Source of the DNA: Nitriliruptoraceae bacterium
GTDB lineage: Bacteria > Actinomycetota > Nitriliruptoria > Nitriliruptorales > Nitriliruptoraceae
Length of the DNA stretch: 21,895 nucleotides
Reading direction: 5' to 3'
Assembly (NCBI GenBank): GCA_007131525.1
Contig: SLQK01000142.1
Location: 1-21,895, forward strand
Both the position numbers and the translations under genes were made by a program. This document shows positions 1-8,275 of this stretch, in pieces. Each line of letters opens with the position of its first letter. Positions within the stretch are counted from its first letter, which is position 1. The notes beneath the pieces were generated by a model. It was not told where the DNA came from. It saw nothing but the letters and a program-made list of their open reading frames with translations, and did not search any database.

Positions 1-797
1 CGGGGCGGCGCCGGCGGTGCCGGTGTCGGTGCGCCGGGGGCGCTCGGCGGTGACGCGGCCGATCTCGATGCGCTCGCGGACGCCTTCGGCGCGGGTGACC
101 TCGGTGGTGCGGCGGGTGGCGACCTGGCGGGGCTGCTCGGCGGTGGCGGGAGCGTCGCCGATCCGGGCCCCCCGGTGGTCGGCGCCGCCGTCGGTGCCGG
201 GCAGCCGATCCTCACGATCTTCGATCTCGATGCCTTCACGGTGGCCGCCGAGGTGGATGAGCTCGATGTCGTGGACATCGCGGTCGGCCAGGAGGTGGTG
301 GTGCTGATCGATGCGGTGCCCGACGCAGAGCTCGCCGGGGTGGTGGACCGCATCGCCATCGAGCCGAGGACGACCGGGATGGGGGGTGCCATCTATCCGG
401 TGACCGTGCGGCTGGTGGATCAGGCGGAGGAGCTCGGTCTGCGGGTCGGCATGACCGCGTCGGTCGAGATCACGGTGCGGCGGGTGGACGCCGAGCTGGT
501 CGTCCCGAGCAGCGCCCTGCTGCGCCGCGGTGGCGACGAGGTCGTCCACGTCGTGCGCGACGGGGTGGCCCGGCGTGTCGAGGTCGAGGTGCTCGCGCTC
601 GGCGACGGTACCGCCGCCCTCAGCGGTGACCTCGCCGTGGGCGACACCGTCGTGACCACCGGTGTCGAGCTCCTCGAGGACGGCCAGGAGGTGACCCTGG
701 AGTCCGAACCCGAGCCGCTGCCCGGAGCGCGGTCCGGGTCATCGCCCGGGTCGGAGCCGGCCGCCGCGCCGTCGCGTCCCGGTGGGGCAGGGCAGCG

Positions 798-801
<4 letters not shown>
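1..801 (+). CDS. Membrane-fusion / periplasmic adaptor protein of a MacAB-type ABC exporter (5' partial)
   Basis: The frame is open from the first base, so the N-terminus lies outside the window; 266 residues are visible. The stretch from about residue 60, with 'GQPILTIFDLDAF' followed by 'VDELDVVDIAVGQEVVV', matches the end of the lipoyl-like domain and the beta-barrel of HlyD/MacA-type adaptors. Later 'SALLRRGGDEVVHVV' and 'LAVGDTVVTTGVELLEDGQEV' match the membrane-proximal domain. Such proteins link an inner-membrane ABC exporter to the cell envelope. The first ~57 visible residues are Gly/Ala-rich low-complexity sequence where many relatives have a coiled-coil hairpin. The C-terminus is a Pro/Ser/Gly-rich tail. 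The stop overlaps the GTG of the next gene by 4 bp, which implies translational coupling to the ATPase. The family is clear; the exported substrate is unknown. Confidence 0.85.
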
Positions 802-1513
<712 letters not shown>

Positions 1514-1517
<4 letters not shown>

Positions 1518-2704
1518 GCCTGCGTGAGGCGCTCCGGGTCGCCATGCAGGCGTTGCGTGCCAACCGGCTGCGCTCCGCGTTGACGACCCTCGGGGTGCTC
1601 ATCGGCGTCATGTCGGTGGTGCTGCTCGTCGCGATCGGCCAGGGGGCCCGCTCGGAGATCACCGGGGCGATCGAAGGGCTCGGGTCGAACCTGCTGTTCG
1701 TGCTGCCCGGCGACGGTGAGTTCGGCGCCGGCCCGACCCGCTCCAGCTTCGAGGTGGACGACATCGAGCGGGTGGACCGGTCGCTGCCGGGGGGCAACGG
1801 TCGGGCCGCGGGGTACGTCATCGGTGCGGAGGCGGTCCAGGCCGAGGGCAACCGGTTCAACGCGACCGTGTTCGGCATCAGCGAGCACTACCTCGGTGTC
1901 GTGGACCGCACGATCGCGCGGGGGCAGGCGCTGACCGCCGCGGACGTCGCCACCGGCCGTCGGGTCGCCGTCCTCGGGGCGACCACGGCCGAGACGTTGT
2001 TCCCCGGCCAGGACCCGATCGGCCGCACGGTGTCCTTGGGGGCGATCCGCTACCGGGTCGTCGGGGTGCTCGACCGCGTCGGGACCACCACCTTCGGTCC
2101 GGACGTCGACCGTCAGGTCCTGATCCCGATCAGCGCCGCCCAGCGGCTGTTCGGCAGCACCCGGGTCGACGCCATCTTCGTCCGTGCCACCTCGACGGTG
2201 GGGATCGAAGCCGATCGGGCCGCGACCGAGGCCGCGCTCGCTGAGCGACTCGACGAGAGCGAGTTCAGCGTGGTCTCCCAGGACGAGATCATCGGGGTGG
2301 TCGGTGACATCCTCCAGATCCTGACCTGGGTGCTGGCCGCGATCGCGGGGATCTCGCTGCTGGTGGGCGGGGTGGGGGTGTCGAACATCATGCTCGTGTC
2401 GGTGAGCGAGCGGACCCGGGAGATCGGTCTCAGGAAGGCGCTCGGTGCCCGCACCCGGGACATCACGCGGCAGTTCCTGTTCGAGGCGGTCGCGTTGACG
2501 GGCCTCGGTGGTGCCGTCGGGCTGGCGCTCGGCATCGTGCTGGCCGAGGTCGTGGCGACCTTCGCTCCGGTGCCCGCGGAGATCACCTGGTGGTCCATCG
2601 CGCTGGCGCTCGGGGTGTCGGTCCTGGTGGGCCTGGTCTTCGGTGTGCTGCCCGCCCGCCGGGCCGGGCAGCTCGATCCGGTTGCGGCGCTCCGCCACGA
2701 GTGA
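1514..2704 (+). CDS. ABC transporter permease, MacB/FtsX type
   Basis: This 396-residue protein has the MacB layout. A first membrane helix (about residues 20-42, 'ALTTLGVLIGVMSVVLLVA') is followed by 'IGQGARSEI', typical of the MacB periplasmic core domain that occupies about 45-260. Three C-terminal helices (about 270-295, 325-350, 360-385) form the FtsX domain, with 'LLVGGVGVSNIMLVSVSERTREIG' in two parts and 'RKALGA', both family hallmarks. The C-terminus 'PARRAGQLDPVAALRHE' is the usual family end. The GTG start overlaps the ATPase stop. It should form a homodimer with two ATPase subunits and the upstream adaptor. After the stop there is only a GC-rich spacer before the acuC promoter, so the export operon probably ends here. 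Confidence 0.95.
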
Positions 2705-2823
2705 CCCGGGCGGTGCCATCCGACCCGGCGGCCCCCGGTGGCCGGGCGACCGGGAGTGGTCCCGTGGGTGGGCGGTGGTCCTGACCGGGCAGCCGCACCA
2801 CCCGCCGGGCCCGACGGCATGGC

Positions 2824-2829
2824 TACGCT
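2824..2829 (+). promoter_or_regulatory. Putative -10 element (TACGCT) for acuC
   Basis: TACGCT stands in a GC-only stretch about 60 bp before the acuC start. It fits the TANNNT form of actinobacterial housekeeping -10 elements and resembles hexamers in other gaps of this window. No good -35 box is visible at 16-18 bp. The transcript would start near 2836. Confidence 0.45.
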
Positions 2830-2848
2830 CGGACCCGCGGACCGCAGC

Positions 2849-2879
2849 CCCGCGATGACGGGGCCCGTCGGCTCGCGGG
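2849..2879 (+). promoter_or_regulatory. Nested hairpin in the acuC leader touching the ribosome-binding site
   Basis: Two nested inverted repeats lie between the putative -10 and the start codon. The outer arms are CCCGCG (2849-2854) and CGCGGG (2874-2879); the inner arms are GACGGG (2857-2862) and CCCGTC (2864-2869). The last three bases of the outer right arm are the first bases of the Shine-Dalgarno stretch GGGAGGAG (2877-2884). The fold may therefore affect translation start; this is an inference from pairing only. Confidence 0.35.
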
Positions 2880-2890
2880 AGGAGTCATCG

Positions 2891-4072
2891 GTGGCCGGAG
2901 AGGGCCCGAACGCTGTCGGCCGTGTCGCGCTGGTCTGGGACGAGCGCGCCGCGGGCTACGACCTTGGTCCGGGTCACCCCCTGGCACCGGTACGCGTGGA
3001 GCTCACCGTCGATCTGATCCGGCGGACCGGCCTGCTCGGACGCGGGGTCGACGAGGTCCTGCCACGGACGTTGGACGAGGTCGAGCTGCTGCGCCACCAC
3101 CGCGAGGACTTCATCGACACCGTCAAGCGACTATCACGTGATCCCACGGCGCGCGCCGAGGAGCGCTACGGCCTGGGCGTCGGTGACACCCCGGCCTTCC
3201 CGGGCATGCACCCGGCATCGCTGTTGATCTGCGCGGCCTCGGTGGAGGCTGCCCGCCAGGTGTGGGAGGGGGAGGCGGACCACGCCTTCAACCCCGCGGG
3301 CGGGTTGCACCACGCGATGCCGGACCGGGCCGCCGGCTTCTGCATCTACAACGATCCGGCGATCGCGATCGACTGGCTGCTGGAGCACGGCGCCGAGCGC
3401 GTGACCTACGTCGACGTGGACGTCCACCACGGTGACGGCGTCGAGGTGATGTTCGCCGATGATCCGCGGGTGCTGACCATCTCGCTCCACGAGTCGGGCC
3501 GGTTCCTGTTCCCCGGGACCGGCCGCGCCGACGACATCGGCGGCCCGAAGGCGCCGGGGAGCGCCGCGAACGTGCCCCTGTATCCAGGGACGCCGGGGTC
3601 GGTGTGGCTCGGAGCCTTCGATGCGGTCGTCGAGCCCCTGATCCGCGCCTTCGACGCCGACGTGCTGGTGACCCAGCTCGGGTGCGACACCCACGCGAGC
3701 GACCCGTTGGCGCACCTGGCGCTGACGACCGGGGACATGGCCGCCATCTACGACCGGCTGCACCGCCTGGCCCACGAGACCGCCGAGGGGCGGTGGGTGG
3801 CGTTGGGAGGGGGCGGCTACCAGCTGGTGAAGGTCGTGCCGCGGGCCTGGACCCTGGCCTTCGCCGAGATGGCGGGTCGGCCGGTCCCCGTCGAGACGCC
3901 GATGGGGTGGCGCGAGATGGCCGTGGAACGCACCGGGGATGTCCCACCGACGGCCTTCCTCGAGGATCCGGTCCAGCTGTCGGAGGGGATGCGGGTGCAG
4001 GCCGAGCAGGAGGCGCGAGCCTCGGTGACGGCCCTCAGGGAGCTCCTCCTCCCCCTCCATGGCGTGCGCTGA
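2891..4072 (+). CDS. acuC: Acetoin utilization protein AcuC, class I histone-deacetylase-like deacetylase
   Basis: The 393-residue protein is a zinc-dependent deacylase of the arginase/HDAC fold. It opens with 'ALVWDERAAGYDLGPGHP', typical of AcuC. Active-site features are the His pair 140-141 in 'GGLHHAMPD', zinc ligands Asp177 and His179 in 'VDVDVHHGDG', Asp266 in 'QLGCDTHASD', and Tyr310 in 'GGGGY'. In Bacillus AcuC deacetylates acetyl-CoA synthetase; control of acyl-CoA metabolism is the likely role here. I chose GTG 2891 because GGGAGGAG ends 6 nt upstream and the length then fits the family. An upstream in-frame ATG at 2855 lies inside the predicted leader, and an open frame reaching 2738 would start before the putative promoter. 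It forms its own unit between the exporter and the small regulator. Confidence 0.93.
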   Translation: MAGEGPNAVGRVALVWDERAAGYDLGPGHPLAPVRVELTVDLIRRTGLLGRGVDEVLPRTLDEVELLRHHREDFIDTVKRLSRDPTARAEERYGLGVGDTPAFPGMHPASLLICAASVEAARQVWEGEADHAFNPAGGLHHAMPDRAAGFCIYNDPAIAIDWLLEHGAERVTYVDVDVHHGDGVEVMFADDPRVLTISLHESGRFLFPGTGRADDIGGPKAPGSAANVPLYPGTPGSVWLGAFDAVVEPLIRAFDADVLVTQLGCDTHASDPLAHLALTTGDMAAIYDRLHRLAHETAEGRWVALGGGGYQLVKVVPRAWTLAFAEMAGRPVPVETPMGWREMAVERTGDVPPTAFLEDPVQLSEGMRVQAEQEARASVTALRELLLPLHGVR

Positions 4073-4155
4073 ACGCTCAGGTCGGTCGCTGGCCGTGCAG
4101 CTGCTGTTCCCAGTGGGGCGCGTGGGCTCGATGTGGCGTGCCGATCGTGGTGTGA

Positions 4156-4172
4156 CTCCAGTTCCACTGGAG
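4156..4172 (+). promoter_or_regulatory. Perfect inverted repeat CTCCAGT-N3-ACTGGAG, candidate operator
   Basis: Arms of 7 bp separated by TCC, with more A/T than the surroundings, inside the 237-bp gap after acuC. If the TAGCGT at 4192 is a -10 element and transcription starts near 4204, the repeat covers about -48 to -32, overlapping the -35 region, as expected of a repressor or activator site. A loop of 3 nt and the lack of a T-run make a terminator less likely. Confidence 0.45.
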
Positions 4173-4191
4173 ACCGATCGCGGGCTCGGTG

Positions 4192-4197
4192 TAGCGT
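4192..4197 (+). promoter_or_regulatory. Putative -10 element (TAGCGT) for the excisionase-family regulator
   Basis: TAGCGT lies 112 bp before the ATG at 4310, so the leader would be about 105 nt. An identical hexamer lies before the minus-strand isomerase gene. No clear -35 box is present, which would fit an activator-dependent promoter using the inverted repeat just upstream. Confidence 0.4.
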
Positions 4198-4309
4198 TGG
4201 GCACGCCGTTGCAGCTGTGGGGTGATGTCGCGGTGGGGCCGTTCCGTTGCTCGGGGTCGCCCGGTCGAGGGTCGACGCCCTCATCCCCGTGCCCCGCTCG
4301 GAGGACGCC

Positions 4310-4552
4310 ATGGCCCGACAACTCCTGACCGCTGCCGAGGTGGCGGAGCAGCTGCGGGTGTCGACGATGACCATCTACCGCCTGATCCGCAGCGGCGAGC
4401 TGCCGGCGGTGCGGGTCGGGCGCAACTACCGCGTCCGCGCCGAGGACCTGACCGCCTACCTCGACGGGCAGGTGGTGGACCCCGACACGATGGACCTCGA
4501 CGACCTCGGTGACCTCGACGAGGGCGGCTCGCACACCCACACCGGGGGCTGA
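4310..4552 (+). CDS. Small excisionase-family helix-turn-helix DNA-binding protein (MerR-like)
   Basis: This 80-residue protein contains one winged HTH of the excisionase/MerR superfamily: 'LLTAAEVAEQLRVSTMTIYR' (residues 5-24) followed by 'GELPAVRVGRNYRV'. The C-terminal ~25 residues are acidic, with repeated Asp-Leu ('DLDDLGDLDEG'), ending in His/Thr/Gly. ATG 4310 was chosen because GGAGGA lies 4 nt upstream; a longer open frame from 4247 has no such site. From memory, M. tuberculosis has a close counterpart (Rv0500A) in the same position before a GalE-like SDR and an acyltransferase. It is likely a sequence-specific transcription factor. The inverted repeat upstream could be its own operator, but nothing in the sequence proves autoregulation. 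Confidence 0.9.
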   Translation: MARQLLTAAEVAEQLRVSTMTIYRLIRSGELPAVRVGRNYRVRAEDLTAYLDGQVVDPDTMDLDDLGDLDEGGSHTHTGG

Positions 4553-4582
4553 CGCCGTTCGCTGCCCGGCGAGCGGGTCGCG

Positions 4583-4602
4583 CCGGCTGCTGCCAGCCGG
4601 TT
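4583..4602 (+). terminator. Hairpin after the excisionase-family gene, terminator-like
   Basis: CCGGCT (4583-4588), a 6-nt loop and AGCCGG (4595-4600) form a 6-bp stem followed by TTCACT. It starts 30 bp after the stop. The T-run is weak, so read-through into the SDR gene is possible. Confidence 0.4.
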
Positions 4603-4675
4603 CACTACCCCAGAGGCGGTCGCTGTCGACGGCGACCCGGACATGACAGGCGGCATGCCAGGCGGGAGGCACAGC

Positions 4676-5752
4676 GTGACCCAGGGTCGCCGGGTGTTGC
4701 TGACCGGGGTCTCCGGACAGTTCGGCGGGCTCGTGGCCCGCGCGCTCGAGCAGCGCGACGACATCCTCGAGATCGTCGGCATCGACGTGAGGGAACCGTC
4801 GTCAGACCTGCGTCGGACCGAGTTCGTCCGGGCCGATCTCCGGAACCCGCTGGTCGGGCGGGTCCTCGAGGCCGCCGCGATCGACACCGTGCTGCACCTG
4901 TCGCTGACCTCGCAGCCGGGAGCCGCCGGCGGACGCTCCTCGATGAAGGAGCACAACGTCATCGGCACGATGCAGCTGCTGGCGGCCTGCCAGGCCTCGC
5001 CGGTCCTGCGACGCGTGGTGTTCAAGTCCACCGGTGCCGTGTACGGATCGGCGCACACCGACCCGGCGTTGTTCCGCGAGGAGTCGACGCCCCGGATCCC
5101 GCCACGGCAGGGGTTCGGGAAGGACGCCAGCGAGGCCGAGGGCTACGTCCGGATGCTGGGGCGGCGGCGGCGCGACCTCGACCTGACGATCCTGCGGCTC
5201 GCCAACCTGGTCGGTCCCCGGGTCGACAGCGCGTTCCAGTCCTTCTTCGCCCTCCCGGTGCTGCCCACGGTGCTCGGTTTCGATCCCCGGCTCCAGTTCT
5301 GTCACGAGGACGACGCGGTCGGGGCGTTGGTCCACGCAGCGACCGGGGATCGTCCCGGCACGGTGAACGTGGCGGGGGCGGGGGTCCTCTACCTCTCCCA
5401 GGCCATCCGGCTGGCCGGCCGGGTGCCCGTGTCCGTCCCTCTGCCCTTCGTGTCGGGTCTGTCCGCTGTCCTCAGGCGTTCGGGTCGGGCCGACGTGGCT
5501 CCCGACCAGCTGCGCATGCTGCAGTTCGGGCGCGTCATGGACACGACCAAGCTGCGTGAGGAGTTCGGGTTCGAGCCCCAGTACACCACCAGGGCCGCCT
5601 TCGACGACTTCCTCGAACGCCGACGGCTGCGTGGCATGATCGACCGTGACGAAGCCGTCCGGCTCGAGCGCGAGCTCTACGACTTCCTGCAACGCAAGGG
5701 TCAGGAACGCTTCCTCGAGTCCCAGCGTGCGGGGCAGGAGGGCCGGGCATGA
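4676..5752 (+). CDS. NAD-dependent epimerase/dehydratase family protein (extended SDR, GalE2-like)
   Basis: This 358-residue Rossmann protein carries the cofactor loop GxxGxxG as 'TGVSGQFGG' (Gly11, Gly14, Gly17) and the strand-5 motif 'FKSTGAVYGS' with Ser118, as in UDP-sugar epimerases. Where extended SDRs have Tyr-x-x-x-Lys there is 'FGKDA' (147-151), so both the catalytic Tyr and Lys appear replaced. It may bind nucleotide without classical epimerase chemistry. I chose GTG 4676 because GGGAGG lies 6 nt upstream; an ATG at 4643 has no such site. Its stop overlaps the ATG of the acyltransferase by 4 bp, which points to shared function, possibly in envelope lipid metabolism. From memory the pair corresponds to Rv0501-Rv0502. 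The substrate is unknown. Confidence 0.88.
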   Translation: MTQGRRVLLTGVSGQFGGLVARALEQRDDILEIVGIDVREPSSDLRRTEFVRADLRNPLVGRVLEAAAIDTVLHLSLTSQPGAAGGRSSMKEHNVIGTMQLLAACQASPVLRRVVFKSTGAVYGSAHTDPALFREESTPRIPPRQGFGKDASEAEGYVRMLGRRRRDLDLTILRLANLVGPRVDSAFQSFFALPVLPTVLGFDPRLQFCHEDDAVGALVHAATGDRPGTVNVAGAGVLYLSQAIRLAGRVPVSVPLPFVSGLSAVLRRSGRADVAPDQLRMLQFGRVMDTTKLREEFGFEPQYTTRAAFDDFLERRRLRGMIDRDEAVRLERELYDFLQRKGQERFLESQRAGQEGRA

Positions 5753-7188
5753 GCGATCCCGCCGAGAGCGAGGCGCAGGTCTTCTCCCTGGACGAGCAGC
5801 GGGCGGCGAGGGATGCCCGGGCCCACGACACGGACGAGGCAGCCGGTCGCGCGCGGTGTGGCGCGCTGACGGCCGCCGGGCAACCCTGCCGCAACTACGC
5901 GGTCGCAGCAGGCCGGTGCCGGGTGCACGCGGCCTCCGAGAGTGACACCGAGGTGGTGGCCCCCCGCACGGCAGCGCGCCGAGCGCCGGGGCTGGCGGGT
6001 GGCGCGCCCGGGGTCCGGCCCGGCGCTCGCCCTCACCCCGCGATCTCCGACACCCGGGGTGGCAGCATCGCCGAGGGCGGCCGGGGCACCCGTCCCGGCC
6101 AGGCCCGACGGGGTGCTCCCCCAGCGACCGGCCGTGACGCCGGCGCTGCGGGTCCCCCTGGTGGGTCGGCGGCGGGCGGGCACAGCTCGGTGCGTGCCGG
6201 TGATGGCGACACCGGCCGGGTCGGCACCGGTGGTCAGGGTGGGGGAGCGCGGCCCGGAACCTTCGCCTGGGCCGACACGCAGCTGCTCCAGCGCGGGTTC
6301 GGGTCCGCCATCGATGGCCTCGAGCTGCTGCGCGACGCCGCCGACGATCGGTTCCTGGACGCGCTGCGCGGGCTGGTCGGCTTCCTGCGCCGACGGGCGA
6401 CGGGTAGCTACGAGATCGACGATTTCGGGTTCGACGAGGACCTGACCACCCACGTGCTGATGCCGCTGCTCCGACCGTTGCACCGCCACTACTGGCGGGT
6501 GACCTCCCACGGGATCGAGCACGTCCCCTCCGAGGGCGGCGCGCTGCTGGTGGCCAACCACGCGGGCACGCTGCCCGCCGACGCCTTGATCACGCGGCTG
6601 GATGTGTTCGATCTGACCGGCCGGCACGCGCGGGAGCTCGGCGCCGACCTGGTGTTCCGGACCCCCTTCGTCGGGGAACTGGCCCGCAAGACCGGAGCGA
6701 CGCTGGCCTCCGGCGACGACGCCGACCGGCTGCTGGCCGCCGGCGAGCTGGTGGCCGTGTGGCCCGAAGGCTTCAAGGGCCTCGGGAAGCCGTGGAAGGA
6801 CCGGTACAAGCTGCAGCGCTTCGGTCGGGGTGGGTTCGTGGCGACGGCCTCCCGCGCGCAGGTCTCGATCATCCCCACGGCCATCGTCGGGAGCGAGGAG
6901 ATCTACCCGATGCTGTTCGATCTCCGGATCGTCGCTCGGCTCCTGGGCTTCCCCTACTTCCCCGTGGTCCCCCAGATGTTCGCGCTCCCGCTCCTGGGTC
7001 CCTTCGCGTTGCTGCCGCTGCCGAGCAAATGGGTGATCGAGTACGGGGAGCCGATCGAACCGAGCTCCTTCGGGCCCGACCTCGCCGAGGACCCGATGGC
7101 GCTGTTCGACCTCACCGATCAGGTCAGGGAACGCATCCAGCAGATGCTCTACCGCAACCTCATGGGGCGGCGGTCGGTGTTCCTGTGA
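5749..7188 (+). CDS. PlsC-type lysophospholipid acyltransferase with N-terminal Cys3-His motif
   Basis: The protein has 479 residues. The C-terminal ~310 are a glycerolipid-acyltransferase domain: 'NHAGTLPAD' (270-278) holds the catalytic His271 with Asp278, and 'WPEGFKGLGK' from 338 is the substrate-phosphate motif. The His-Asp spacing is HX6D rather than textbook HX4D; I recall this as usual for this actinobacterial subfamily. Residues 37-60 hold Cys37, Cys47, Cys57 and His60 (C-x9-C-x9-C-x2-H), resembling a putative zinc-binding motif seen in phage and assorted bacterial proteins. About 100 disordered Gly/Ala/Arg/Pro-rich residues join the two. The ATG overlaps the SDR stop (ATGA). It probably acylates a lysophospholipid or related acceptor at the inner membrane face. 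Rv0502-like proteins are the likely relatives, but I do not recall the N-terminal motif in them. Confidence 0.9.
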   Translation: MSDPAESEAQVFSLDEQRAARDARAHDTDEAAGRARCGALTAAGQPCRNYAVAAGRCRVHAASESDTEVVAPRTAARRAPGLAGGAPGVRPGARPHPAISDTRGGSIAEGGRGTRPGQARRGAPPATGRDAGAAGPPGGSAAGGHSSVRAGDGDTGRVGTGGQGGGARPGTFAWADTQLLQRGFGSAIDGLELLRDAADDRFLDALRGLVGFLRRRATGSYEIDDFGFDEDLTTHVLMPLLRPLHRHYWRVTSHGIEHVPSEGGALLVANHAGTLPADALITRLDVFDLTGRHARELGADLVFRTPFVGELARKTGATLASGDDADRLLAAGELVAVWPEGFKGLGKPWKDRYKLQRFGRGGFVATASRAQVSIIPTAIVGSEEIYPMLFDLRIVARLLGFPYFPVVPQMFALPLLGPFALLPLPSKWVIEYGEPIEPSSFGPDLAEDPMALFDLTDQVRERIQQMLYRNLMGRRSVFL

Positions 7189-7194
7189 GCCGGA

Positions 7195-7287
7195 TCACAG
7201 CGAGGCGGCCTGGCTGAGCTGGACCACCGCGGCCACCACGATGAGCAGCAGCAGCGCGGCCAACGCGATCGTCGTTCCGTGTCGCAT
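7195..7287 (-). CDS. Predicted 30-residue single-pass membrane peptide
   Basis: An ATG at 7287 opens a 31-codon frame ending in TGA at 7195. The product begins 'MRHGTTIALAALLLL' and continues through Ile, Val and Ala to 'VQLSQAASL', that is, one hydrophobic helix of about 18 residues with a short basic N-terminus. GGAGA stands 7 nt before the ATG. It follows the isomerase stop by 50 bp on the same strand, so the two are probably cotranscribed. Codons end mostly in G or C as in the neighbours. It ends 6 bp from the convergent acyltransferase stop. Function unknown; small peptides of this sort often bind membrane complexes. Its reality rests on the ribosome-binding site, codon pattern and helix. 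Confidence 0.6.
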   Translation of the reverse strand: MRHGTTIALAALLLLIVVAAVVQLSQAASL

Positions 7288-7337
7288 GTCGGGGTCTCCG
7301 GTGCGGGGCGATCGGTCGGGTCGGCGGTGGCGAGGAG

Positions 7338-8243
7338 TCAGGAACCGTCGGGGGCGACGGTGGGCTGGTCGGCATCGTCCTCGTCGAGGCCGGGTGCCAC
7401 CTCGACGACGTCAGCGCGGCCGAGGATCTCCTCGGCCGGCGCGCCCTCGAGCAGCGCGATGGTCTTGTGGCGCTCCTGGCGGAGGTAGCCGACGAGGGCC
7501 GAGCGGTCGTCGAGGTAGCGGCGGCAGTCCAGCTCGAGGGTGATCGAGATCCCCGACCGACCGGCGGCGCCGATGCCCGCCCGGGCGTCTCGCCCGACCT
7601 GTGCCAGGAACGACGCCAGCGGGAGGCGGCCGTGTCCCAGGGGTGCGTGGCTGTCCCGGGGCCCGCCCCGGTGGTCGGAGACGTGGAGGTGGACCGCCTG
7701 CTCCCGCAGGGTGAGGTACGCCTCGTTGATGTCCACGTCCGCGACCCCGAAGTGGCTGGTGTCGAGGACGACGTGGTGGAAGGGGGCGAGGTCCTCGGCG
7801 GTCGTGTAGCGGTGGAAGCGGACCGGTCGGTTCCCGACGGCGACGGGGTAGAGGTTCTCGACCCCGACCCGACACCGGTGGGCCGCGGCCTCGTCGTCGG
7901 CTGCCTCGAGCAGCCAGCGGTGGAAGCCCCGCTGCCAGCGGTAGGGCGGGTGGACGATCATGAGATCGGCGCCGATGGCCCCCGACAACGCCAGGGACCG
8001 TCTGGCCTTGTCCACCGGGTCCGTCCCGAACACGCGGCGGGTCAGCAGCAGGAACGGTCCGTGGACCACGTCGACCCCGAGCCCCTCGGTCGCGCAGGCC
8101 GCCCGGATGCGCTCGGCGTCCTGGGTCGCCGGATCCTGCGTGACCATCAGCTCCGCGGCGTCGTACCCGGCTTCGGCCAGCACACCGAAGGCCCAGTCGA
8201 GCGGACGGGCGAAGAGGGGGCCGGTGGAGGCGAGCAGGCGCAT
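7338..8243 (-). CDS. Sugar phosphate isomerase/epimerase family protein (xylose-isomerase-like TIM barrel)
   Basis: This 301-residue protein belongs to the AP-endonuclease-2/xylose-isomerase-like TIM-barrel family. Likely metal ligands are Glu129 ('VENLYP'), Asp161 with His164 ('LDTSHFG'), His187 ('HLHVSDH') and Glu237 ('LELDCR'); 'HGPF' (61-64) and 'VHPPYRW' (97-103) are also typical. Members isomerise sugars or inositols, or cut abasic DNA; this short form has no assigned substrate. It resembles Rv0498 of M. tuberculosis, which from memory neighbours the same regulator/SDR/acyltransferase set. The ATG at 8243 lies only 7 nt after a TAGCGT -10 hexamer, and there is no usable Shine-Dalgarno, so translation is probably leaderless. 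The C-terminal ~30 residues are acidic and likely flexible. Confidence 0.87.
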   Translation of the reverse strand: MRLLASTGPLFARPLDWAFGVLAEAGYDAAELMVTQDPATQDAERIRAACATEGLGVDVVHGPFLLLTRRVFGTDPVDKARRSLALSGAIGADLMIVHPPYRWQRGFHRWLLEAADDEAAAHRCRVGVENLYPVAVGNRPVRFHRYTTAEDLAPFHHVVLDTSHFGVADVDINEAYLTLREQAVHLHVSDHRGGPRDSHAPLGHGRLPLASFLAQVGRDARAGIGAAGRSGISITLELDCRRYLDDRSALVGYLRQERHKTIALLEGAPAEEILGRADVVEVAPGLDEDDADQPTVAPDGS

Positions 8244-8250
8244 GCCCCCG

Positions 8251-8256
8251 ACGCTA
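8251..8256 (-). promoter_or_regulatory. Putative -10 element (TAGCGT) of a leaderless promoter
   Basis: On the minus strand TAGCGT is followed by 7 nt and then the ATG of the isomerase gene. With usual -10 to start spacing, transcription would begin at or next to the A of the ATG. Leaderless mRNAs are common in Actinomycetota. Confidence 0.5.
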
Positions 8257-8275
8257 CCGCCCGGACGTGTCGGAC

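Noticed and set aside
2724..2746. CCCGGC/GCCGGG pairing after the permease gene as a terminator
   Set aside because: Loop of 11 nt, competing pairings and no T-run; chance pairing is likely at this GC content.
4553..4675. Possible AURKAIP1/COX24-type mini ribosomal protein gene, which I recall between the regulator and SDR genes in mycobacteria
   Set aside because: The gap has no Lys-rich reading frame and is instead occupied by a hairpin; the gene is not here.
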